The translations under genes and the position numbers were made by a program. A stretch of DNA of 64,000 bases, taken from positions 38,271,848 to 38,335,847 of the forward strand of contig NC_079512.1 in assembly GCF_000801105.2 (NCBI RefSeq), given 5' to 3'. Below the pieces are notes generated by a model. It did no database searches. It was not told the DNA's origin and saw only the letters and a list, made by a program, of their open reading frames with translations. This DNA comes from Raphanus sativus (Eukaryota > Streptophyta > Magnoliopsida > Brassicales > Brassicaceae). Below, piece by piece: positions 23,943 to 34,072 of this stretch (within the stretch, counting starts at the first letter, position 1; every line of letters begins with the position of its first letter).

Positions 23943-24678
23943 GATTATGAAAAACCTGTCATATTTCTATCTATGGCTGAAATGATAGATCCTAATGTGA
24001 CATATGATTGCTGGTGCTCTAGAATCATAAAATTAGTGTTTGTAGTCTCCCTAAATGGATCAAAATCACGGTGGAAATGCGATCTTTGTTTCTGGAATTG
24101 TGCAGCTTGTGATATACACTTGACTGCTCGTGCATTGCCAATTGAAAATTAATTTTATCTACTTTTAATAAATTTCTGTAAATGACTCTTCACATTTTGT
24201 AATTTTTCTAGTTATATCTATAAACTAATATTTTTTTAAAAAAAATCAATAAATATATCAATAACATCAACTGTGTCCAAAAATTAATATAATAAAACAT
24301 TATAATCTAAAAGTATGCATTAGTTCAATTTAAATAACTTGTATTAGATACAATGTATATTCATACAATAATATTAGTAAGAATTAATTTCTGTACAGTT
24401 ACACCAAGTTTACAATTACACTAGGTTTTACAAAGTTTTCGGAAGTTATGGAGAAAGAGATCCGAATTTTGTGGATCGGGTCTGGATAGTCCGCGAAATA
24501 GCCCTGGTTGGGTTGTAATTATGCAAGTTTCTGTTGGTTTCATGGTCTTTTAATAATTTTTCTGATTTAAATAAAGATATATTTAATTTCAAATCCGGTC
24601 AGTTTCGGGTAGGAGTATCTCAGCTCTTTTTTTTTTCGGGCAGGAGTACCTGAGCATTTGATTCGATTTATAAGTGCA

Positions 24679-27334
24679 CTAGGATCGGCCCGCCCTACGG
24701 GCGAGATTTGATATTTTGTCAAATATATTTTAAATGTGTTTTTAAATTTACGTGATTGTGTTCATCTATGATTCGGACCAATTTTTCATATGATGTTTGT
24801 GACTGTGTCATTGTTAATTTGTTTTGCAAAGATTGTGAGATATCATATTGTTTTTATGTATAATGGTGGTATGGATTTATTGTAGCAATCCAAACTTTAA
24901 AACTATTAATTTTAATGCCTAAGTTGTAATCCGGAGATGGTATTTGTTAAAATTCAAATTTCGATATTTTAACAGTACTCCCTAACCATACACTAACATA
25001 TTTAGTTTAAATTATGAAAATAAATTTTATAATTTACTTGTAATAGTAACATGTGTCATACTGATTTTGCTTAATTGTAAAAAAAACTATCATTTAATTG
25101 TAATATTAACATGAATAATACCTTTCAAAGATTCACCAATTACATATAATCATTTCTCATATACTTTTATGATTTGTCAAATAACATTAAAAATTGTTAT
25201 TTTAATTCCATGACGTGATGCTTAGATACAACTCTAACAACTGTTAACTCTAATTTTGTTTAGTTTCTATCTAAAATTATGTAAGTGGCTGGTCAACCCG
25301 AACTCTTTTTTACATAACATTATATTATAACTTATAAGTTATATTGTATTGTTGTATTGTAAATAGCATTGTATACGAACATTTGGCTGCTCTGTAGATA
25401 TGTGTTATTCCATCTTTGAATGTTGTTGTGTAAAATAATTTTTGTATTTATTGAATGTGATGAGCCTCCAGATTACATGTAGCAAGACATTTTTTATGGC
25501 GTTATACATATATGACAATATGAGCTAATCATTAGTGTGTGTATTGTGTATATTGATATTATCGTAGTTTTAACTTCTGTTACGGCATTTGCTAGTGTAG
25601 TATAGCCATAAGGAACTGAATTTTAAAAAAATTAGAAATGATTCCACACTCCATTTTATTTTATTTATTAAATCGATAAAACCAAAAATCATTATGTTCT
25701 GATAAAAACAAAATAATATTAAATAATAAATGTTTAAAATGTTTACGTGTCAACGTGAGATATGATTTAAATAGAGATAAAAATTATATTGTTATAGATA
25801 GATTGCTTGTGTTTCTATTAACAATTAGCTAGATGTTGAATTAAATATAAATATTTATTATTTTATAAATACAATGTATTTAAAATTATTGACTTTTGTA
25901 TATGAAATTGTCATGTTTTTAGGTGTCTAGTAAATATTTTTTTCAGTTTAATTGGTATGCGAATGCATATTTAGCTTTTGTGGTCCAATACTCATATTTT
26001 TGATTAATGAACTTTAGTTATCGGGCTACTAATGGATTTTAATTTGTATTGTTACATAAAATGAATGGTTAATTGAACCGAAAGGAAAAAAAAAATACCT
26101 TGACTGTTTCACTCTAGCCGACAAAACCTAATCTTCTTCTTCCTTTCACTACCCCATTCCATCTTCGTTTCACCCCCTCACCTTCTTCTTTCCCCACCTG
26201 ATCGCATCTTCTTCTTCACCCCCTATAGATCATCTTCTATATAGTAACCAATAGATCCTCCTTCTATCTAAGCTCCTCTTCTTCTTCATTTCCATGGTTA
26301 CTCTGTTTCAGAAGACTTTTTTCACTGAAGGCATTCACTCTGTTTCATAAACTTCCAGAAGCATCAATGGCGGAGTCCATCTGTTTATACCTGAAGGTAC
26401 TCTCTTTCTACCACTCTCATCTAATCTTTCGTGATTTAAGCTTCTGTGTTTCTCTGCATGTTAGTTGTATCATCGGAATCAGCCTTCAAAATCTTCTCTT
26501 TTTTCTTCATAAGATTTAAAGTTATGGTTTTTAAAGCACTAAGGGTTTACTCATATTCTCAGGTTTTAATGTTTGATGTAAACAGGACGGTTCAGCGATT
26601 GTAATAAAACAACCAAAGAGATCACCTCTGTTCGTAAGGATGATAGTTTTGGTGTTTGCAATGGTATGTGGTCTCTACATTTGCTCTGTCTGCTTAAAAC
26701 AGTTTAGTGTCGAAACCTCACAAACTTGTTCCAACTCGCATCACTACTCGGATTCATTACCAAAGCCACATACTTTCAATAGGTAAGTAACTTTTCTGGT
26801 CTCTTTGATCTGTTTTTTTTCTTTGTTTGTTTATTCACTTACAACTTTGAAACAGATCTGAATGTGGGCACAATCCGGTGAGGTTCTTTGCGGTACTACG
26901 ATGCAGAGATTAGGAAATGGTTGGTTCGAAACGTTGTTGAATAGTCATGTCACTTAAGAGCAAAGTGGTGGTGGAGAGATATCTCAACCATTCGTTACCC
27001 AGTGCTTGAAAATATGAAGACAACGAATCAGTTAAGTGGAGAAGCTCCACTACTTGTGTAGGTAGAAGCTCAAGCAACGAAGGAAAACTTCGGCGTTCTC
27101 GATATTTGCAGAAACTGCCGCCGTCGAGATGAAGCGACTCAAGAAACCCTCGAAGAGAAGATGAGTCTAAGGAGAGCCCAAACAGGGAACAGATCGAAGC
27201 CCATCTAACTGAAGTTTTAATGAAACGATGTGTTTTAGATGCATGGACACGTGTCAGCTCCTCATCACTCGAATTTGTGACATGGATGCTGATGTGTCAG
27301 AAGGAGAGAACCAACTCTTCTTTATATAAATAGA
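24679..27334 (-). mobile_element. Helitron (3' end at 24679, a 5' end at 27334)
   Basis: Read on the minus strand, the right end begins TCTATTTATATAAAG, a common plant Helitron 5' terminus. The left end finishes with a GC-rich hairpin (GCCCG-loop-CGGGC at about 24691-24705), then about a dozen bases and CTAG followed by T. Helitrons insert between A and T without target duplication and end in hairpin plus CTRR, so both termini fit. No Rep/helicase frame is visible, so it is non-autonomous. It carries a sulfotransferase-like gene fragment. The 3' end lies only 4 bp from the right target duplication of the MULE. The 5' end could also be set at 27338, because TAGA is repeated there. Confidence 0.65.
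26367..26960 (+). pseudogene. Captured fragment of a plant sulfotransferase-like P-loop gene
   Basis: Three exon-like pieces with GT/AG introns remain: 26367-26396 (MAESICLYLK), 26586-26782 (KQPKRSPLFVRMIVLVFAMV, then CGLYICSVCLKQ, a signal-anchor helix) and from 26856 (SECGHNPVRFFAVL, then in a shifted frame MQRLGNGWFETLLNSHV). This order matches the N-terminal third of a plant P-loop/sulfotransferase-like family (of the At2g15730 and At4g34420 type), as I recall it. Introns are retained, so the piece was copied as DNA, as Helitrons do. The 5'-phosphosulfate loop region is frameshifted and the rest is missing. It runs opposite to the Helitron's own orientation. Confidence 0.55.
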
Positions 27335-29232
27335 TAGATAACCAGCTTGAGTTATAACTGACGTTTTCTTTCATTGAATGACATTAGATGCGTTCATTTG
27401 GGTACAACAAATTTGGATAAAAAGCTTCTCACAGTGGAGTCACCTATCGGCTTCGAAAGCTCAATTTTGTATATATTAGTAACTAATTTATTCTCTTTTT
27501 GTTAAGATTTGTATAATATTATTCATGTCGTTCATTCTTATAGTAATATTTTTACACATCTTTATTTGGGAGAAAAACATATCCTTCTTCTGACCAATTG
27601 TATTTTTCTTTTACTAATTTTCAGCTTTGATTATTCTGCAGAGCTTCTGCTATTTACATATATCATTAAAGCACATTCAAATTTTCATATATTGCACATA
27701 ATAATAGCAATCTTTTGAATAAAATTTATCATTAAATCTTTTTATAACCTGTTGACAAAAAACAATCTTTTTATAATCTACAAATCTCTCTGTTTTATTC
27801 TTCTACGCTTAAAAACTTGTGATGAACACTGGTCCTCCTATAGGCTTGTTCTGTAGTGCAAAATCCTTTCATAATCATTGACACTGGAGACACCAGTAAC
27901 CAGTTGTGGCATCTCAAAAACCAGATATGGATAAACCATTGATGTGGATGGTGATATTGAACTCCTTGCCCATCTGAGGTTGCAATAAAACATTTGGAGG
28001 GACTATTATTTCAGTCACTACATACGTCTGCAATTGTGATTTCAGAGTAGGGTGCTTACTATTATATTATTGGTATCTCTATTCTCGCCATGTTTCTGAA
28101 AAGCTCGTCAGATCTTTTTGGCGAGGTGTCAAAGTAACATTGACATTCCTTGATGAGAAACTCCTTCATATATTTTTCTCATGACTGTTAATTCAGGATA
28201 CATAACACAAATGAATCAAAAAAAATCAACTAAGCATTACACACACATACTCACTGCTGAAAACTTGATTAAGAATTAGTTTATCATTGCCCAAAACATA
28301 AAACTCGTCAAGACTGGCTAAGCCGCCAGAAATTAACAAATTTTCAAACAACACAAAACTTGCTAATCTACGAAAGGCCTATATAATAACTGATAAAAAA
28401 AGAAAACTTGGATAATCAAGAAAAAGAAAATCTTCAACTGCTCTTACCTTATGTCTTTGATGAGTTCATCATCTTTCATATCACAGCGCCTCCTACGTTG
28501 CAGCCATTCGTGAGCTACAGACAGAACATGGAAATACAATAAAACAGAGTATATTATGTAATATACTGATAATCTGAATATCTTAAGAGTATCTACTTCA
28601 TATAAAAAAGAAAAGTAACGATCCAGAGCCATGAACAAAGTTCATTTCGACCAACATAAGTCTAATTGCAAAGTAAAAGTAATCTGACCACAAAAGTTAT
28701 GATCTTTGATATCTAAAAAAACAAAAGACACTGCATGTTCTTTGTTAACCAACTGTTTAAGTCTCTCTTTAAGAACATGTCTAAATTATCAGTGGAGAAG
28801 AATGAAATAGTGAACTTCTATGGGAAGAAACTTACATATTTATAGTTGCAGATTCACAGATCATAGATCAATCCGAATAGAGATTTCGACGACGGAACGA
28901 CGCATTGAAGAGTCATTACTTGGCGTCTGATTTAATGAGTCCAAAGTCTTAGTAATCATAGATCGATCCGTTACAGGAAAACCAAGGACCATCGATCGTC
29001 ATCCTGGCCGTCAAACTCAGAGTAACGAAGATGAAATTTAGGGTTAGCGACAGGTGAGAGGAACACAGGGCCGTAAAAAAAATACGATGTCAAACCCATT
29101 ATTGTTGGATTAAATGAAACGCAGAGTTTTGATCGACGCGACAGGTGTCAACTGCTGGGCACACGAGTTTCCAGCCTGGCGTCCTAGGTGGACACCCCAG
29201 GAGGGATAGAAACTGTACTTTATATAAATAGA
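27335..29232 (-). mobile_element. Second Helitron-type segment with its own 5' terminus
   Basis: At 29232 (minus strand) a second TCTATTTATATAAAG terminus occurs. It is followed by a region similar to the one behind 27334; both have AAAAC-N-CGTTTCATT about 110-130 bases in. No hairpin plus CTAG end is seen between 27335 and 29180, so this segment has no 3' terminus of its own. It may form one chimeric Helitron with 24679-27334 that shares the 3' end. Exon-like bits with donors (near 28444-28510 and 28840-28860, minus strand) may be captured host sequence; I do not recognise them. Confidence 0.45.
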
Positions 29233-29400
29233 TATTAATGGTCTCGATTAGTTTGACTTTACTGGAACGTAACCGGTACTCACGTAACATAACTCCATGT
29301 AACAGTAGTAAGTACTAGTGACATTGATCCGAGACTTAAAACTAATCCGACTTGTATTAGTAAATTAGTGTAAAAGTCAAATGATTATTTTGGTTTCTTA

Positions 29401-29468
29401 CCAAACCATACGCCATAGATTATTGTGTGTTTAATCCAAACCATACGCCATAGAATATTGTGTGTTTA
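29401..29468. repeat. 35-bp direct duplication
   Basis: CCAAACCATACGCCATAGA plus TATTGTGTGTTT occurs twice with a 35-bp period, starting at 29401 and 29436. The second copy contains the left target duplication of the adjacent retroposon. The flank after the retroposon (from 30352) continues as TAATCCAAACCA, as after the first copy. Confidence 0.85.
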
Positions 29469-30335
29469 CAGAGAGATTTGTCTACCTAGAGAGAAGTTAG
29501 AGAGGAGAGAGAAGTAAAACGGAATTTGTTTTCTGGCCGACGACGGTGGCTCCGTTAGCCTCGTCGTCGGTCGGGCCCTTACTGGATCGTTTCCCTTTTG
29601 TCCTCTCGTTTGGTTTCTTCTCTGTCTCCGTCGGTGCATCGTATTCTCGATGGCCGGTCGGCTCGAGCGACCGCCGTGGCTCCTGTTCCGACAAAGGAGA
29701 ACGGTCGGCTAAAGTCTCCGCGTCGCTATACTCTTCTGTCGACGGCGGCCTTAGTTCCTCTTTGCGGTTTTTAATTAAGTTTTTCCTCCTTTCTTTGATT
29801 TCCTTTCTTCGGTGCGTTTGTGGGTTTGGGTTAGTCTCACGTCGTGGACGGTGGAGCCTTTCCGGTGTCGAGAGTGGTGAAGCTTCATCTTTGGGTCTGT
29901 AGTAATGGATTGAGGGCGAGATCTCGTTAGGGCGATTGATTCTCGCCGATATTGGAACCCCCGGTTGCGTAAGATGATTGCGGTGGAGTTAGATGGAGGG
30001 TTGGAGCTCCGATGTGGTCCGGCGGTCCGAAGATCTGGTCGCCGGAGAAGACTAGAAGCGTTGGCGGTGGTGAGCCGGCCTGACGACACGTGTCCCCTCG
30101 ACGTCGAGGATGGCGACACGTGTCCGTGCGTTTTCCTTGGTTTGATCGACGAGGCGGCGGCATCTCCCTTCGTTTAGTGATTAGGGTTTTCAAAGTGGGC
30201 CGGCTTGTTTTAAAGGCCCATTTGAGTTCCGATTTTGGCCCGGGTTTTTTGGGCTTGTAGTTTGTTGTATTTGTTGTAATGGGCTTGGGCCCTTTTTATT
30301 ATAAAAAAAAAAAATCTTTGACGGAAAAAAAAAAA
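29469..30335 (+). mobile_element. 867-bp non-autonomous retroposon (Sadhu-like)
   Basis: Perfect 17-bp direct repeats AGAATATTGTGTGTTTA flank the insert at 29452-29468 and 30336-30352. It ends in two A-runs on the + strand, at about 30303-30314 and 30325-30336. It is GC-rich compared with its surroundings, and near its 3' end are several GGGCC/GGCCC blocks. It has no long meaningful frame; the short open frames on both strands look like chance. The size, non-coding nature, A-rich tail and long target duplication fit the Sadhu retroposons known from Arabidopsis, but the family assignment is inference. Retroposition itself is well supported. Confidence 0.75.
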
Positions 30336-30352
30336 AGAATATTGTGTGTTTA

Positions 30353-31286
30353 ATCCAAACCAACTTGTGTCGGAACGCCCAAGTACAAAGACTTCTTCTC
30401 CTCTTAATATAGAATATAATGGATACTGATAGGCATTGATTTTCTTTTGCTGTATGGTATTATACTTCTACAAATGTATCTATTATATACATAGAATTGT
30501 AGTTATATTTCTGATTAGTTGGATTAAATAATAAGTGGACGTTTTCAAACAAAAATTTGTGTTTGATTGGATCAACCAAATGCTGATGGAAGGAAAGATG
30601 TAACGTTTCAACCTATATCGAACGTTTTAGTTAATGAATTGATTTGGCGACCGAGATAATTCAAAGCACGCATTTGTGTTTGACTTGATCAACCAAATGC
30701 TAGTGCAAGGAAGATGGATGGTATTGTGGTATCTATTAGTGTTTAGGTTATGGTGAGCCTGTAAAGTATGTTTGGTGATGAACTAATCTCACCTTTCTTG
30801 ACAAAAACTTGTGACTTATGTAGCTTAACAGAGAGACCAGTTGAAAGGCAGCTCCAAGCTGTTACTTAATTCATGTTTAACCATTTGATCTACCTGACAA
30901 GTATTTTTGCTTGAAGAAAAAAAAACTTCAGTGCAGATGAATTCTACCTAACAAAGGAAAATACAAATTGCGTTCACAAATCCTAAAGGCCTAACCACAC
31001 AATAAAAGCTCGGCTTATATAGGTGTTCTGAGATGATCATATATATTACGATATTATTCAAGGACATGATCAAGAAACATATTTTGGTTAAATTTGCAAT
31101 AAATTTCTTGACTCCAGGACTTCAAACATCAACAAGTAGAACTCATATGAGATGATAATAAGAAAAAAAAAACCACTTTTTCTGTAATCGACACCAAGCA
31201 CAAACTGATAAAAAGGCTTAAGATTATTTTGACCAATTTGGTATATATGTATGTGAGTTAACAAACATGTATCTTCCCCGAGTGGG
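30353..31286. other. Intergenic region, 3' flank of the PWP1-like gene
   Basis: AT-rich spacer. A diverged repeated phrase of about 25 bp (TTTGTGTTTGATTGGATCAACC / TTTGTGTTTGACTTGATCAACC) occurs near 30557 and 30673, with CAAATGCT following both, so a short duplication of about 115-bp period is present. No gene is seen. Confidence 0.4.
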
Positions 31287-33799
31287 TCATGGTCGGTTGC
31301 TACCATATCTCCGGGACACGGCACTGTCAGATAGTGTATCCCACACCTGCCACAAGGACGAACACAAATAAATAAACGTTAGTTTGCATCATAGAAAACA
31401 ACTTGTTGAATTTATTTGTATCAGAGTCACTACTCACGTTTAGCTTTCCTTTTTCGGCACCAATAGCGAGTAAGAAGGGGCAGTCCGCAGAGAACGAGAC
31501 TGAGAAAACTCCTCCCTGTTTTGACAACAAAGTTTTAAATGGTGAACAAAGAAAAGGTGCATGGAAGCAAACAAATGCTAATTCATGGCTCTTACAGCGT
31601 TTGGATTATGTGTAGCAACCCATGATGGTTGATTGTTTGAAAGATCCCAAAGTTTCACACTTTTATCCATAGATCCTGTAGCCAAAAGCTGCACAGCAAG
31701 GAGAATGACTTAAATGCCAAAACAGACAATAACTGTTAGGACACAAGAGAGAAAGACAGAGAGATGTATGTACATCAGGCGCAAATGTGTTGTATGAGAT
31801 GGAGGAGACTTCGTCATCATGAGCATGGATAGTGAAACTAGGTGATAAATCAGAAGCACGTATATCAAATCCCTTCACAGTTCCATCTTCAAGACTCACC
31901 TAAGATGTATGAACAAAATAAAACGAATTATACAAGTCATTCTTAGATGTCTATTAGCGAGCAAAGGAAAGTGTAACGCACCACAAAGGAGTGTTCGCTA
32001 TGAGGATCCCAGGCCAAGCTTTCAACTTTGGCACTGGTAGACCATTTCAAACCCGAGTGAGAAGGGTCCCTTCCATCTTTCTGCAACAACATAGCGAGTT
32101 TAAAACATAATGATAAATTGTTTATATGTACAAGACTCAACACATGCATGAAAAATAAAACAATGGAACAGAACAATCACCAAGACTACAGTGCAGTCAT
32201 ATGAGCCACTGAGGAGGACTTGCGGAGCATAGTGGTTCCATTCGACCGCTTGAACCTGTTAACCGAACACAACAGACCATGAGCATTGACACTTGATTAA
32301 GGAAGAACGCATGTAAAAGAGTTTTCACATACATACCACTTCTGTGTGATGCTCTAGAGTGAGCTTGCACTGTCCTGTAGCCACATCCCAAACCTTAACT
32401 TTTTTGTCGGCACTGGCACTAGCAATTATATTCCTGTTGTTCCGGTTAAGTCAAGTTAGAGTCCCACACACACATGTCTAAAGAGCCATCATGGAATCAT
32501 AGTTTAAGCATACCTAAACTCCTTGTTCCAAGCTAGATCAATTACTGATTGATCAATGTCGCAATCTGATATCTAGAGAGAGATAATTAAAGACAACTAA
32601 CTAAGTTAATTAATAAGTTTGAAAAAAAAACAGAAGAAGAGATGCAAAGTTATTAATTTGTCACACCTGCCCGGCACCTAGTTGTACACAAGGTAGCACC
32701 TCCTTAGCCTGAAACGCATTACAAAATACTATCTCATGATTGATATAACATATATAAAGATCCAAAAGACAGCTACATTTACATACAACGTCAAGATCCC
32801 ATATCTCAATCGTCGGTGATCCCTTGAACCCGATAGCTACAAAGTTCCCTGCAAACACGAAAGCAAAACTTGAGATAAAAGTTATAATATCATCACCAAT
32901 ATAGCTAGGAAAATGCCACTATAATACACTACTAACCTTTATCCCCTCCTTTGAGAGGACAATCAAGCCATGCTGTACACAATGGAGGGTTGGATAGTAT
33001 TATGTCTTCACGAAGATACATATTTTGAGGTCCCTCGTAATTGTAAACCTCGAGGTAGTTGATTTCATCTTCAACTCTAGCGCAGATGATCAGTGAATCT
33101 GTTGGCTTAAGTGTTATAGCCTCGACATCGTCTGAGTCGTAGTAATCATCCTATGTGACTCAACCACACTCTCAAACATTCAGTATTTAATTAGTTTCTA
33201 AAAGGAAAAAAACTAAATAATAAATATGGCTTACGTCAGTATTATTGTTCAGATAGGGATCCATGTCATTGCTTGGGTAATAAAGGTCTCCACGGCCAGA
33301 GCTAAACACATCAATCTCTGAGGAGTGACAATGAACATGGAGGATATATGAAAAAAAATCTTTAGGATATAAAGGGAAAGAAAACGACATATACATACCA
33401 TCATCCTCATCATCATCATAGTTATCCATGTCGAGTTCTTTCATGAACTTGGCTACCTCAGGATCAGTTGGAGAAGCAGAGGTAGAAGCACCGTTGCTTA
33501 TGGTACATGATTTTGCAAAAGATTTTGCTACAGCCTTGGCTTGAGCAACTTCAACATCATCCATCTCTTCTTCTTCATACATATCACTCAGAGTACTGTA
33601 CGTGCAACAATAAACGAGTGATTTTTTTTTCTTTTTTTTTTAAGAGAAAAAAAGAAAGCTTAAAAGGAACCGGTTATAACCTTTTCTTGAGAGTGCCATT
33701 GTTGATGAGCTCTTGGATATTCTCCTTAGAAGGAGGTTCAGCAGCGTCAAGCATGACTTTTGCTGCTCCTTTAGGTATCCATGAAACTGAACTCACCAT
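31287..33799 (-). CDS. Periodic tryptophan protein 1 (PWP1)-like WD40 protein
   Basis: A WD40-repeat protein of the PWP1 family, nucleolar/chromatin proteins linked to ribosome biogenesis. The start at 33799 gives MVSSVSWIPKG, the family N-terminus. An acidic region follows (YEEEEMDDVEVAQAKAVAKS, then DNYDDDEDD). The WD repeats are seen in pieces: GFKGSPTIEIWDLDV, ASADKKVKVWDV, LLSGSYDCTVVL, KWSTSAKVESLAWDPHSEHS, ATGSMDKSVKLWDLS and the last one ending in NVWDTLSDSAVSRRYGSNRP. Eight or more introns were seen. A strong acceptor (TTTTTTTGCAG) sits one base before the ATG, so a 5'-leader intron is likely. A copia element lies in that leader. By order it corresponds to At4g35370. Confidence 0.87.
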
Positions 33800-33913
33800 T
33801 CTGCAAAAAAATCATTAAAGAAAAACAACAATAATTATTTATCAATTTTAGCTCAATTAGAGAAACCAAAACTCATCACTGAGTTGGAATCAAATAGAGA
33901 AACGACATGCCCT

Positions 33914-34065
33914 TATGAGTAAAGTATCTCATTTCTCATTAATTAATCAAAATGTACAAAGTGAAGTTTATATACAAGACTCGACTTACTAAACCGACTA
34001 CTATAAATCAATCAATATCCGGTTCAAGTGTACCGATATACAAAATAACTATATGTACTATAACA
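33914..34065 (-). repeat. 3' LTR of the copia element
   Basis: This 152-bp repeat matches 38779-38930 except at two neighbouring bases (CAAAATAAC here, CAAACCAAC in the 5' LTR, + strand). The target duplication GCCCT lies just left of it. Confidence 0.95.
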
Positions 34066-34072
34066 GTCCCCC

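Larger units (their letters stand above)
20301..24663. mobile_element. Mutator-like (MULE) element, non-autonomous, carrying an F-box-related ORF
   Basis: An 11-bp direct repeat CGATTTATAAG occurs at 20290-20300 and 24664-24674. Immediately inside are inverted termini AGTGAAGTGCTCAGATACTC (left) and AATCAAATGCTCAGGTACTC (right, read inward), matching at 16 of 20 positions. Behind each end a TACTC motif recurs (four times on the left, twice on the right). AACTTGGTA-type motifs recur in inverted orientation deeper inside. A target duplication of 9-11 bp with weak inverted termini fits Mutator-like elements. No transposase is recognised in 4.36 kb. It contains an open frame related to plant F-box/SEL1-like proteins (23481-23942) and a leader-like stretch near 22000-22150, so it may be a Pack-MULE. 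Confidence 0.6.

Noticed and set aside
29546..30193. Several overlapping frames on both strands
   Set aside because: They lie in the non-coding Sadhu-like retroposon, contradict each other and show no domains.
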